Assembly: GCA_947574135.1 (NCBI GenBank)
Contig: CANPIM010000005.1
Coordinates: 21,201-85,200 of the forward strand
DNA length: 64,000 bases
Reading direction: 5' to 3'
Source: an uncultured Lachnospiraceae bacterium
Lineage (GTDB): Bacteria > Bacillota > Clostridia > Lachnospirales > Lachnospiraceae
Shown: positions 1-9,043 of the stretch, one piece after another
How positions within the stretch are numbered: the first letter of the stretch is position 1
Layout: the number at the start of each line of letters is the position of its first letter
The notes under the pieces: generated by a model
The model's database searches: none
Seen by the model: the letters and a program-made list of their open reading frames with translations, nothing else
Told to the model about the DNA's origin: nothing
Position numbers and translations under genes: made by a program

Positions 1-504
1 AAACTCCCGCTGCATAAGCGGGTCCAGGCCGCTGGTGGGCTCGTCCAAAATCAGGAGCTTGGGCCTGTGCTGAAGGGCACAGACAATCCCCACTTTCTTT
101 CGGTTTCCAAAGGACAGCTCCTCCACCCGACGAGAGGTATCCAGCTGCAGCCGGTCGCAGAGAACCTGAGCCTCCCGGGAGCAATCCGCCTGCCGCAGCC
201 TGGCGGACAGCTTTAGAAGCTCCCTCACCCGCATACCGGAATAAAACACAGCCTCCGAGGGAAGATAGCCTGTGACGGACAAAACCTGTTTCCTATGTCT
301 TTGAATATCCCTTCCCAAAACCCGGGCCTCTCCCCCGCTGGGCTTTATCAGCCCCAGCAGAGTGCGGATGGTGGTGGACTTTCCCGCTCCGTTTGGCCCC
401 ATGAAGCCAAAAAATTCGCCTCTGTGTACCGTAAGGCTCAGGTCCACGATTCCACGATTCCTTCCGTAATATTTGCTCAGCCTCTCCATCTCAATGGCTT
501 CCAT
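1..504 (-). CDS. ABC transporter ATP-binding protein (C-terminal part cut by window edge)
   Basis: Reverse-strand translation from ATG at 504 gives MEAIEMERLSKYYGRNRGIVDLSLTVHRGEFFGFMGPNGAGKSTTIRTLLGL...EELSFGNRKKVGIVCALQHRPKLLILDEPTSGLDPLMQREF: Walker A, signature-like and Walker B motifs; open at position 1. Confidence 0.9.
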   Translation of the reverse strand, partial: MEAIEMERLSKYYGRNRGIVDLSLTVHRGEFFGFMGPNGAGKSTTIRTLLGLIKPSGGEARVLGRDIQRHRKQVLSVTGYLPSEAVFYSGMRVRELLKLSARLRQADCSREAQVLCDRLQLDTSRRVEELSFGNRKKVGIVCALQHRPKLLILDEPTSGLDPLMQREF

Positions 505-505
505 C

Positions 506-1150
506 TCAGCCCTCCTTTCGCAGGTAGACCGATTTCCAGAAATCTATAAGCTTCCGAAAATCACGCTCCATTCTGTCCACATCCAAATTCCCTCTCTGGG
601 CCCATTCCCAGAGATACCCCTCCGTGCTCCAGCACATTTCCCGATACATCATCTCCAAATCCAGGCCCGGTATAAACTGGGCCGGATCGAGGTTTAGCAA
701 TTCCGTGTTTGCCTGAAAATTTGTATATTTTCCCACGCTTCTTTGAATCTCCAGACAGACCTCCGGATCCTTCTCATAATAAGCCTTCACAGCAAAAAGC
801 CCCAGTTCCGGATACTGGCGCATAATCCTCGCCTTTGCCAGAACTCCTATATAAAGGGTGTCAAACAAATCTTTCTGCTCATAGCAGCCGCTCTTTCTCA
901 GCGCCTCCATGGTCATCTGCGCACAGGTCTCCCAGAGAAACAGGTAGAGCTCTTTTTTATTGTGGAAATAGTGAAATAATAAAGACTTGCTGATACCTGC
1001 CTCCTGGGCCACCTCGTTCACCGGACTTTTTCTGTAAGAATTTTTAGAAAACACCCGAAAGCCTGCATTTATAATCCGCTGCTGCTTTTCTGCTGGTAAG
1101 GAAAAAAACTTTTCATTCATAGAGCCGCCTCCATAGACCAATCCGGTCAA
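506..1150 (-). CDS. TetR/AcrR family transcriptional regulator (start probably at the internal MNEKFF)
   Basis: N-terminal HTH pattern AGFRVFSKNSYRKSPVNEVAQEAGISKSLLFHYFHNKKELYLFLWE; adjacent to ABC ATPase. Confidence 0.88.
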   Translation of the reverse strand: MTGLVYGGGSMNEKFFSLPAEKQQRIINAGFRVFSKNSYRKSPVNEVAQEAGISKSLLFHYFHNKKELYLFLWETCAQMTMEALRKSGCYEQKDLFDTLYIGVLAKARIMRQYPELGLFAVKAYYEKDPEVCLEIQRSVGKYTNFQANTELLNLDPAQFIPGLDLEMMYREMCWSTEGYLWEWAQRGNLDVDRMERDFRKLIDFWKSVYLRKEG

Positions 1151-1271
1151 TTTCTATTATATCCCGTTGACCGTTTTTGAGAAGCCCCAGGAGGACTTTT
1201 TCTTCTTTTTCCAGGTGGAAACAGGATTCGTTTGGCTGCGCTTTACTGGCCCCGTCTGTACTTTACTGGCC

Positions 1272-1808
1272 CTAGGCTGGTTGTGCTTTACTGTTTTCCC
1301 GCACATTGGAAAACACCTGTTCCAACAGGGTAATCAATCCCGATACCATGTAATAAAGCTCCACTCCAGCAGGCAGCATGCAGGCAAACCAGCCGTTCAT
1401 AAGCAGCATGGGCAAAAGCACAGGCAGCCCTGCCTTCTGCAGCTTCAGGCCCTTAAAAAATCCCAGATAGGGCATAAGCTGGGGCATCATCTGCACCGCT
1501 ACCGTAACTACCGGCAAAATATAATGGCTGTCCCTCATGAGGAGGGAGGGAATCCAGGGAAGCAGCACACTGCCCACGTCCACCGCTATGGCCAGACGAA
1601 TTCCATTGTACAGAGCCAGCATAAGGGGAAACTGCAAAAGGGAAAGCAGACAGCCCAAGCTTCCCGCTCTCTGTTGCTGCTTATAACGCAGAGGAGCCAG
1701 ACAAAGCCGGATTCCCAGCGTAACGACTACAATAGCAATGCCATAATCCCCACAGATTCCATAGGCCAACACAATAAGCCTGCGGGCGCCTTCATATAAT
1801 ATTGTCAT
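1272..1808 (-). CDS. YidC/Oxa1-like membrane protein, shortened form
   Basis: YGIAIVVVTLGIRLCLAPLRYKQQQ...LLSLLQFPLMLALYNGIR...LPVLLPMLLMNGWFACMLPAGVELYYMVSGLITLLEQ resembles YidC TM core; overlaps the upstream MerR gene by 4 nt. Confidence 0.72.
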   Translation of the reverse strand: MTILYEGARRLIVLAYGICGDYGIAIVVVTLGIRLCLAPLRYKQQQRAGSLGCLLSLLQFPLMLALYNGIRLAIAVDVGSVLLPWIPSLLMRDSHYILPVVTVAVQMMPQLMPYLGFFKGLKLQKAGLPVLLPMLLMNGWFACMLPAGVELYYMVSGLITLLEQVFSNVRENSKAQPA

Positions 1809-2497
1809 CTCCCGGCGCCCTCCCTGTTCAGATAGGCTCTCTTAGCCCTGCGAAAGCGCCAAAAGCCAACGGCAAAGATTCCAATGACCATCCCGTACAC
1901 TGCCAGGAAGGGAATCCGCAGGGCCTCCTCTCCCCGAAGTACTGAAATGATATGGAGTGCCGGAATAAACAGCACCGCCCCCCACAAGCCCAGGGAAATC
2001 AAGGCTGCTATTCCCGGTCTTTGAAACAGCCAGACCGCCCAGGGCTCCCAGTGAAAGATATGGCCCTCCGTATACTCTGCAATATCCTCCAAAAGCTCCT
2101 CCACCTCTGCAAAGCGCCGGCCCTGCTCTTCCTCCTCATGGACATAGCGCAGGTATTCCTCCAGCCGCTCCTCCAAGGGCCCTTCCTCCCGGAGAACCTG
2201 TTCGCACAGTCCAGCCGCACCCTTTAGCTCCTCTATCTGTGCCTGCAGCTCTATCCTCTGCCGCTCCAAAACCCTGTGTAAATCCGCCTCTCCATGGAGC
2301 AATAGATAAATAGTCTCCACAGAGACTCCCATTTTACGGTACAAAAGAATCTCTTTGATTCGCCGCACATCCTCCTGGGTGTAATCCCGATACCTGCTGT
2401 CCTCCTCCCGCACTGGCATAAGCAAGCCCTTTCGCTCATAGAAACGAATATTGCTCACATTTAATCCTGTAAGACCTGCCACCTCACTGATACGCAT
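1805..2497 (-). CDS. MerR family regulator with C-terminal transmembrane segments
   Basis: MRISEVAGLTGLNVSNIRFYERKGLL...YTQEDVRRIKEILLYRKMGVS is MerR wHTH; C-terminus contains two hydrophobic helices (IAALISLGLWGAVLFIPALHIISVL; PFLAVYGMVIGIFAVGFW). Confidence 0.87.
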   Translation of the reverse strand: MRISEVAGLTGLNVSNIRFYERKGLLMPVREEDSRYRDYTQEDVRRIKEILLYRKMGVSVETIYLLLHGEADLHRVLERQRIELQAQIEELKGAAGLCEQVLREEGPLEERLEEYLRYVHEEEEQGRRFAEVEELLEDIAEYTEGHIFHWEPWAVWLFQRPGIAALISLGLWGAVLFIPALHIISVLRGEEALRIPFLAVYGMVIGIFAVGFWRFRRAKRAYLNREGAGR

Positions 2498-2796
2498 ATT
2501 TTTTCAACCCCTTTCTGTGATTTACCTGCACCATACGCCCTGCACCAGGTGCAGAGTCAAGGGGATTTTAAAAAAAATTACTCTAAACCGGGAGCAGGGC
2601 AGAAAATCCCAAGAACAGGGATGCCTTTTTTATCTTTTTTATGGATACTATATCATAGAAGGTAAGGTTTCGTCTATCTTTCAGGCTTTATGGCCAAAAG
2701 CAGGAAACAATTACATAATCCTGATGTTCCGGGAATTGTATTTGCAGACCGTTCCTGCTATAATAACATGGAGTAATTTATGGGGAGGTATCTGTA

Positions 2797-3639
2797 ATGG
2801 CAAAATACAAGCTGGTGGCTCCAGTTGTAAAATGGGTGGGCGGTAAACGCCAGCTTTTAGACGAAATCACTCCTCTGCTCCCCAAGCGGCTTTCTACTTA
2901 TTGTGAACCATTTTTTGGCGGTGGCGCTGTGTTGTTTTCCATTCAGCCAAAAAGGGCCATTGTCAATGACCTTAACGCAGATCTCATTATTGTCTATGAG
3001 GTTATCCGGGACCAGGTAGAGGCCTTGATTGAAGCCCTTAAGCTGCATGAGAACACCCCCGAGTATTTTTATGCCATTCGGGATATGGACCGGGATAAAG
3101 CGGCCTATCTGAAATTATCCAAGATTGAAAAGGCGTCCCGATTTATCTACCTAAACAAGACCTGCTTTAATGGCTTATTCCGGGTGAATTCTTCAGGCGA
3201 ATTTAATTCCCCCTTTGGGCATTACAAAAATCCTAATATTGTGAATGAACCTATTTTAAGGGCCGTAAACAAATATTTTCAAGCCAGCAATATTGAATTT
3301 TACAGTGAGGATTTTGCCGAAACGCTCTGCCGGTTAAATAAAGGCAGCTTTGTATATCTTGATCCCCCCTATGATCCGGTCTCGGATACGGCCAGCTTTA
3401 CCGGCTATCACAAGGGAGGCTTTGACAAAAATGAGCAAATACGTCTAAAGCAATGCTGTGATGAGCTTACCCGACGTGGAATAAAATTCATGCTCTCAAA
3501 TTCGGCTACTGATTTTATTAAAGACTTATATCAAGATTATCATACTACCATTGTAAAGGCCAAACGGGCCATCAATTCCGATGCCAGCAAGCGGGGAGCT
3601 ATTGAGGAGGTGCTTATCCGAAATTATGGGACTAAATGA
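2797..3639 (+). CDS. Dam-type DNA adenine methyltransferase
   Basis: KWVGGKRQLLDEI, CEPFFGGGAVLF, NDLNADLI, and catalytic FVYLDPPYDPVS motif. Confidence 0.92.
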   Translation: MAKYKLVAPVVKWVGGKRQLLDEITPLLPKRLSTYCEPFFGGGAVLFSIQPKRAIVNDLNADLIIVYEVIRDQVEALIEALKLHENTPEYFYAIRDMDRDKAAYLKLSKIEKASRFIYLNKTCFNGLFRVNSSGEFNSPFGHYKNPNIVNEPILRAVNKYFQASNIEFYSEDFAETLCRLNKGSFVYLDPPYDPVSDTASFTGYHKGGFDKNEQIRLKQCCDELTRRGIKFMLSNSATDFIKDLYQDYHTTIVKAKRAINSDASKRGAIEEVLIRNYGTK

Positions 3640-4897
3640 TTCCGCATGGAGGCTCCTCTTTAACAAATACCACATCCTAGAGGAAGTAGAGCAAAACGGC
3701 CACTTTCTCATATCAGCTGCGCAGATCAAGGAATTTCGTGAGCCCCGATTGATGACAAAATTTGATCACAAAGTAAATCTGCCTGCAATTTTCTCGGACC
3801 ACCATTTGTCCATTCTGCCCATAACCCGTGGAGATTATATGATCTCTTCTTTTTCGGCCTACAAAGAATTTGAAGATCTGGCTCCCAAGGTCCAGAGAAT
3901 CTCCATTCCCCCACATATCCAGAGCTTACTGCCTAGGTTTCTGGTGAGTGAAGCCATTGCTCTAAACTGTGCAAACGCCTGCGGCCTGTTGCATGACTTC
4001 TTGGAAGATGACAGCCTCGTCCAGACAGTCAGCGGACGAATGAGCTCTGGCAGATTTGAATTTAATATTCACACGGCAGCCGGCCCCAAGCATGTTACTG
4101 TAAATAATTCCCAGATCGAAATTGATGCCGCATATGAGGGCATCCATTATCTTTCTCTCTTTGAGGCCAAGCGGGATTTGGCTGATGATTTTTTGATACG
4201 CCAGCTTTACTATCCCTTCCGTGTGTGGAGCAGCCGCGTATCAAAGGCTGTGAAGCCTGTCTTTCTCATATTTTCAAACGGAATGTTTACCCTCTATCAA
4301 TATTGCTTTGAGGACCCGCAAAACTATAACTCCCTGCGCCTGGTAAAACAAAAGAAGTACCTCATCTCCATGGATATTTCCTTGGGCGATATAAAGAGCC
4401 TGTTGCAAACCGTGCCTTTGAGGCAGGAGCCGGAAATATCCTTTCCCCAGGCGGATCGCATGTCCCGTATTGTCAACCTCCTGGAGTTGCTGAACGAGAA
4501 AGCAATGACAAAGCAGGAGATCACATCCCAATACGCCTTTGATGAACGGCAGACAAATTATTATACGGATGCCGGGCGATATCTGGAGCTTATCCATAAA
4601 GGCCGTGACAAGGACGGCAATATTGTCTTTCAGCTGTCCTCCCAGGGGCGCCATATTATGAGCCTGGCTTACAGGGAGCGGCAGCTGGCCATCATCACCC
4701 AAATCCTAAAGCACAAGGTTTTTAACCAGGCTTTAAGGCTCTGTCTGCAGTCCGGCCAGATGCCTGACAGGCAGATAATCATTCAGATAATGCGGCAGTC
4801 CCACCTGTATCATGTAGAAGCAAGCAGCACCTATCTGAGAAGAGCGTCAACGGTTATTGGCTGGGTGAATTGGATCTTAGGTACTGTCGAAGATTAA
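3626..4897 (+). CDS. Putative type II restriction endonuclease (PD-(D/E)XK-like) with C-terminal winged-helix-like region
   Basis: Overlaps the methylase stop by 14 nt (start chosen at MGLNDSAWRLL); QIEIDAAYEGIHYLSLFEAKRDLADDFLIRQLYYPFRVW fits D-x(n)-E-x-K; MTKQEITSQYAFDERQTNYYTDAGRYLELI resembles wHTH. Confidence 0.7.
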   Translation: MGLNDSAWRLLFNKYHILEEVEQNGHFLISAAQIKEFREPRLMTKFDHKVNLPAIFSDHHLSILPITRGDYMISSFSAYKEFEDLAPKVQRISIPPHIQSLLPRFLVSEAIALNCANACGLLHDFLEDDSLVQTVSGRMSSGRFEFNIHTAAGPKHVTVNNSQIEIDAAYEGIHYLSLFEAKRDLADDFLIRQLYYPFRVWSSRVSKAVKPVFLIFSNGMFTLYQYCFEDPQNYNSLRLVKQKKYLISMDISLGDIKSLLQTVPLRQEPEISFPQADRMSRIVNLLELLNEKAMTKQEITSQYAFDERQTNYYTDAGRYLELIHKGRDKDGNIVFQLSSQGRHIMSLAYRERQLAIITQILKHKVFNQALRLCLQSGQMPDRQIIIQIMRQSHLYHVEASSTYLRRASTVIGWVNWILGTVED

Positions 4898-4919
4898 AAG
4901 TCAACATGGCCTATTGGAT

Positions 4920-5420
4920 TTACTCCCCCTCCTCAAACCAGGACGGCTCTTCCTCCGGCTCTTCTTCCACCTCCTGAACCGTCTCCACGGCACTCACAAT
5001 CAGCTTTAACAGCTCCCAGACAGATCGGAAATTCAGGGTGCGGTTTTTCTCCATCCAGGTGATACGCCCCTGCCAGCTGCTGTTCTGTCTGTGCTGTACA
5101 CGGACTATAAAGGTTCCCAGCTCTCCATGCTTGCTCAATAATTCCTTATCACTCATTTTCCTTGTCCTCTCCTGCTTCGCGTTTTTCTCTTCATTCACCC
5201 CAAACGACCGCTCTAAAGTCGTAGGGTGGGGAAATCCCATTGCATCAAAGAACTGCTCGAACCGAAACAAAATCTGCTCCGTGCTCGCGACCGGCAGTGC
5301 CTCTTCACTGTAAGCGTGGTAAAAGCGTCCCTTTAGTAATTGCCCCACCTTTTGGTCCACACACAGTACAATGTCATTGGGCGCACTGATGTACCAATCC
5401 GACCGCTCCATAAATCTCAA
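4920..5420 (-). CDS. Conserved hypothetical protein of pilus-type locus (GELGTFIVRVQHRQNSSWQGRITWMEKNRTLNFRSVWELLKLI)
   Basis: Intact ORF co-directional with the fibre locus; Trp/Arg-rich domain pattern. Confidence 0.7.
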   Translation of the reverse strand: MRFMERSDWYISAPNDIVLCVDQKVGQLLKGRFYHAYSEEALPVASTEQILFRFEQFFDAMGFPHPTTLERSFGVNEEKNAKQERTRKMSDKELLSKHGELGTFIVRVQHRQNSSWQGRITWMEKNRTLNFRSVWELLKLIVSAVETVQEVEEEPEEEPSWFEEGE

Positions 5421-5433
5421 CTCTTCCTTTCTA

Positions 5434-5454
5434 GTGTCCGCAACACGCGGACAC
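5434..5454 (-). other. Intercistronic hairpin between BTAD regulator and 166-aa ORF
   Basis: GTGTCCGC-AACAC-GCGGACAC perfect 8-bp stem; no following T tract. Confidence 0.5.
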
Positions 5455-5456
5455 GC

Positions 5457-6683
5457 CTAGCTGTCTGCCGGGCAGACTACACTATTCACATAATATTGTA
5501 CCCCCGTCCGCTGGCGTCCCACCAAAAAGCGATAATCAATTCGTTTCTGGACAATCGTACAATTTTCCCGGGTGGTATTTACCAGCAGAACCAGGTACTG
5601 GCCTCTGCCATAGCGAGTCACTGCGTCTCCATGACGGACAGACTGGCAAATGGCCTCCTCCAACCGCTGAGACAGCTCCTCCAGCATGGTCCCCTCTGTC
5701 ATAGGATTCCCCTTACTGTCCACCACTGTACACAGCATCAGATACACAGACTGACCGCCCCGCTCCATAATACGGGCTATCATATGATAAATCCCCTGGA
5801 ACACCGGATAGGAGCACAGATATCCCCCCTCCTCCCTGTCATTATCCGTCATCTCTGACTGAATGGAATCCAGCACCGCAAACCGGTGGTGCAGCTGAGC
5901 TCCCAGCTTTTCCAGAAGCCTCTCGGAAGGATGCACCCCCTGTTCCCGCATATACAGATCCACCGTATCATCATAGAGCTTTCGTGCCTCGCCCAGCTGT
6001 CCCATGGCCACCAAAGCCTCCATGGTAATGACTTCCCAGTCTGCAAAGGGACTTACCTTGGAAGCATAAAGACCCAGCTCCCGCATACGGGGCCAGTCCT
6101 CCTGAAGCTGAAGCAGCGCAGCCGCCTCCTCCACACAGGCAAAAAACATGGCCTGATAGCGCCTGGCCTCCTGAGCCGCCCAGACCATTCCGATCTGCTG
6201 AGGCAGAAACTCCCCGCTGTAGCAATAGCAGGCCTCCAAAAGAATTTCCAGACACTTCTGAGAATCTTCGGCCGCCCTTGCCTCTCTGGCCTGATAGCAC
6301 AGCTCCTCAAAATGCTTCGCATCCTCCTCCACGGGAACCTCTCCCGCCCAGTAAAACATGCCATTCTTCTGACGAATATACTCTGCCTTTGGAAGCCCTG
6401 CCCTTAAAAGCCTTTTCCGTGCATTGTAAATGACGCTGCGCAGCGCATGGGAAATATCGTCAATCTCCCGGTCTCCAAATAAAGTCTCCTCCAGCCGACT
6501 GCGGCTGACCCCTTCCCTGCGGTGATGCAACAGCAGCTGAAGCAGGTATACAAACTGGGATTCCCGAACCTTGGCCCCTCCGGCTATGGCTACGCCCTTC
6601 CAAACTACGGAAAATCCACCCAGCATCTGTACCTGCAGCGCATCTCCATCCATACAGCGTCCTCCCCTCTCGTCTCCGGGCAA
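5457..6683 (-). CDS. BTAD/SARP-type transcriptional regulator with C-terminal degenerate GGDEF-like domain
   Basis: N-terminal LGGFSVVWKGVAI...LLQLLLHHRREGVSRSRLEETLF; BTAD-like helices; C-terminal RHGDAVTRYGRGQYLVLLVNTTRENCTIVQKRI. Confidence 0.78.
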   Translation of the reverse strand: MPGDERGGRCMDGDALQVQMLGGFSVVWKGVAIAGGAKVRESQFVYLLQLLLHHRREGVSRSRLEETLFGDREIDDISHALRSVIYNARKRLLRAGLPKAEYIRQKNGMFYWAGEVPVEEDAKHFEELCYQAREARAAEDSQKCLEILLEACYCYSGEFLPQQIGMVWAAQEARRYQAMFFACVEEAAALLQLQEDWPRMRELGLYASKVSPFADWEVITMEALVAMGQLGEARKLYDDTVDLYMREQGVHPSERLLEKLGAQLHHRFAVLDSIQSEMTDNDREEGGYLCSYPVFQGIYHMIARIMERGGQSVYLMLCTVVDSKGNPMTEGTMLEELSQRLEEAICQSVRHGDAVTRYGRGQYLVLLVNTTRENCTIVQKRIDYRFLVGRQRTGVQYYVNSVVCPADS

Positions 6684-6686
6684 ACC

Positions 6687-7226
6687 CTATCTGTCTTTGG
6701 CTGCCCGCATACTACCCGCCAGCATATGAAACATCACGCCACAGGCAGCCAAAATGGCCGCATAAAATTTTCCCATGGTACCAGCCATCAGGCTCATCAC
6801 CGTACCCAGGACCGGTATATGCCAGGTCACTCTTCCAATGAGGCTGTCATAGGGAATGGGGGTCATATCCTCCCCCTCATTGGCATCTCCCTTTGTAATA
6901 TATTCCCCTTCCACAAAGCGATTTTCCACCACCCGATGGGTGATCACCGAATCCCCTCTCTGGAAGGCAATGATATCTTCCTTCTCAATCTCCTCCGGCT
7001 CTGCAGGCTTTACATAAATCACGCTGCCCACAGGAATTTCCGGCTCCATGCTCCCGCTGACCACTTCATAGATCTCATAACCCATAAGCCGGGGCACAGT
7101 CAGAGGAAAAAAAGCCAAAATAATCGCTACCAGTATCACACTCCCGATTATACTGCAAAGACCGGGAAGGAGGCTGCGCCTCTTCCCGGTCGAAAGCTTA
7201 CCGGAAGATATTTCATCCTTCCTCAT
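6687..7226 (-). CDS. SipW-type (ER-like) signal peptidase I
   Basis: YEVVSGSMEPEIPVGSVIYVKPAEPEEIEKEDIIAFQRGDSVITHRVVE...YITKGDANEGEDMTPIPYDSLIGRVTWHIPVLG; start at MRKDEISSG. Confidence 0.88.
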   Translation of the reverse strand: MRKDEISSGKLSTGKRRSLLPGLCSIIGSVILVAIILAFFPLTVPRLMGYEIYEVVSGSMEPEIPVGSVIYVKPAEPEEIEKEDIIAFQRGDSVITHRVVENRFVEGEYITKGDANEGEDMTPIPYDSLIGRVTWHIPVLGTVMSLMAGTMGKFYAAILAACGVMFHMLAGSMRAAKDR

Positions 7227-8254
7227 AGCTCTGCTTCCTTTTTCTTTCTTTTCTTCAGGTATACAATGCCGCCTGCAATGCCGCCTGCAATCACCAGACT
7301 GCAAACAATCACTACCGGAATGGGAATTCCCAACAGACTGGCGTTTCCATTCACATTGTCAAAGAAGGAACGTCCGGCCAGAGGGGTCTCCTCCTCATCC
7401 AGATCGATGAGATCCTCCGGTGGTCCTAAGGGCGTCTCCTCCTCGGGAATCGTTACATCCTCCTCCGGCGTCTCACCGCCGCCCTCTTCTGCCTCCGCTG
7501 CTCCACCACCGCCGCCGGGCGTTGCCGCTCCGCCGCCGCCGGGAACTACGGTAGTTCCCAAATCCTGATATTCTGTGGTCGTGGTGGTAGTCACCCCGCC
7601 TCCTATAGCTGCCACCGGAGAATAGACAAAGGTAAAAATATTCTGGGTTTCATCCTTCTCCAGGGTCTTGGTCAGGTTGTAGGCCTGGGGCTGATAGCCG
7701 TCAATGTACCGGTAGGCCACCACCGGCTTGTCGCCTACATTTCCATAGTAGCGGTCCTCCTCCAAAAGCTGAGTTCCCTCTGCATTCACATACCGAATGG
7801 TGTAATAAGTGCCGTTTCCACGGACTCCATAGGCCACTACATAATCTCTGTCCTGTGTCACGGCAAAGGTGCCCTTGCCGCCAATATAGGCCACAGACTG
7901 CACCGTATTATTGTCCTTTCCGCTCTCACGGATCCCCATGACATAATACTTGCTGTCATCGCCGTTTTCATCCTTTAAAAGCTGAATGCTGTTGGGATTG
8001 AAGCTGATAATCTCCGAACAATTATATTCCCGCTGAAACTCCAGGATCCCCTCTCCATTAAGCCCCTGGGTACCATCGGCAAATTTTCCCTGCTGTCCGG
8101 GGAAGATCCGGATGGTGTACTGATCCGTGTAGGCCTCTCCTCCGGGAGCTGTCCCGGGAGCTCCGGAAATCTCTGCCGCCAGAGCCGGCATCCCTGTGAG
8201 AAATATTAGGCACAATGAGCATACCAGACAAAAAAACCTTTTTATCCCTCTCAT
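7223..8254 (-). CDS. Secreted surface protein with MucBP-like domain and C-terminal TM anchor
   Basis: Signal peptide MRGIKRFFCLVCSLCLIFLTGMPALA; YTIRYVNAEGTQLLEEDRYYGNVGDKPVVAYRYIDGYQPQAYNLTKTL; terminal hydrophobic helix then KKRKKK. Confidence 0.72.
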   Translation of the reverse strand: MRGIKRFFCLVCSLCLIFLTGMPALAAEISGAPGTAPGGEAYTDQYTIRIFPGQQGKFADGTQGLNGEGILEFQREYNCSEIISFNPNSIQLLKDENGDDSKYYVMGIRESGKDNNTVQSVAYIGGKGTFAVTQDRDYVVAYGVRGNGTYYTIRYVNAEGTQLLEEDRYYGNVGDKPVVAYRYIDGYQPQAYNLTKTLEKDETQNIFTFVYSPVAAIGGGVTTTTTTEYQDLGTTVVPGGGGAATPGGGGGAAEAEEGGGETPEEDVTIPEEETPLGPPEDLIDLDEEETPLAGRSFFDNVNGNASLLGIPIPVVIVCSLVIAGGIAGGIVYLKKRKKKEAEL

Positions 8255-9033
8255 CCTATCTCCTCCTCTTCCCTGCGCCTTGCCCTCCAATAGAAGATGC
8301 AAAGTCCCAGGAGCACCAGGCCGCTGCCAAGGGTCAGAGCCGTAAAGAGCAAGAGATGGCTCTGGTCACTGGTCTGTACGTCTCCTCTAGTCACCAGGTT
8401 CCGCACATTCCGGGTAACGCCGGGCTCTGCCGCCCGCCGCTCCACAGCGAAATTCATCTGCAAATCTGCCAGGGTGTCCTGATAGTCGTTTCCATGAGTT
8501 TCGCCGTCCAGCCCTACCTCCAGGGTAATGACGCCGCTCTGCCCCTTCTCCAGAGTATCCAGGAGAAAATATTCCTTGAGGGCGCTGGTGGCTGCATGAA
8601 GTCCCACCTCATCCTCCGCCCGGCCGGCCCGGCCAAGACCGCTGTCGTCGCCGCCTACGGTGTCGCTGTCAAAAAGCATGGTTACCTCTCCCTTATTGTC
8701 CGTGTAGGACAGACGGTAGGTATAGGCGCTTCCCGTGGCATTTTCATTGTCCGTGGTATTCTCCAGAGAATCCAGCACCTTGTTAGTCATATACCAATCT
8801 GTGGAATCTCCATGCTCATTCTTCAGCTCCATGGTAATCACCACATTATCTCCGGGCTGCATGGCGCTCACCAGCCTTGCGGTATCCTTGCTGGTAAAAT
8901 TACTCTCCATCTTGGACTCGCCGGAAAAGGTCACCTTCCAGCCGTCGCTCTTATAAGTCTCCGCATGGACCGGAAGCGCCATGGCAAAAAGCAGCCCGGC
9001 CATACAGAATAAGCCGATTGTTTTCTTTTTCAT
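8251..9033 (-). CDS. Secreted surface protein with C-terminal sorting-signal-like tail (VQTSD + TM + RRR)
   Basis: Signal peptide MKKKTIGLFCMAGLLFAMALPVHA; tail GDVQTSDQSHLLLFTALTLGSGLVLLGLCIFYWRARRREEEEIG. Confidence 0.68.
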   Translation of the reverse strand: MKKKTIGLFCMAGLLFAMALPVHAETYKSDGWKVTFSGESKMESNFTSKDTARLVSAMQPGDNVVITMELKNEHGDSTDWYMTNKVLDSLENTTDNENATGSAYTYRLSYTDNKGEVTMLFDSDTVGGDDSGLGRAGRAEDEVGLHAATSALKEYFLLDTLEKGQSGVITLEVGLDGETHGNDYQDTLADLQMNFAVERRAAEPGVTRNVRNLVTRGDVQTSDQSHLLLFTALTLGSGLVLLGLCIFYWRARRREEEEIG

Positions 9034-9043
9034 GTGCTCCTCC

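Noticed and set aside
6522-9012. Overlapping plus-strand ORFs (348 aa, 265 aa)
   Set aside because: Antisense to SipW and surface protein genes; low-complexity translations.
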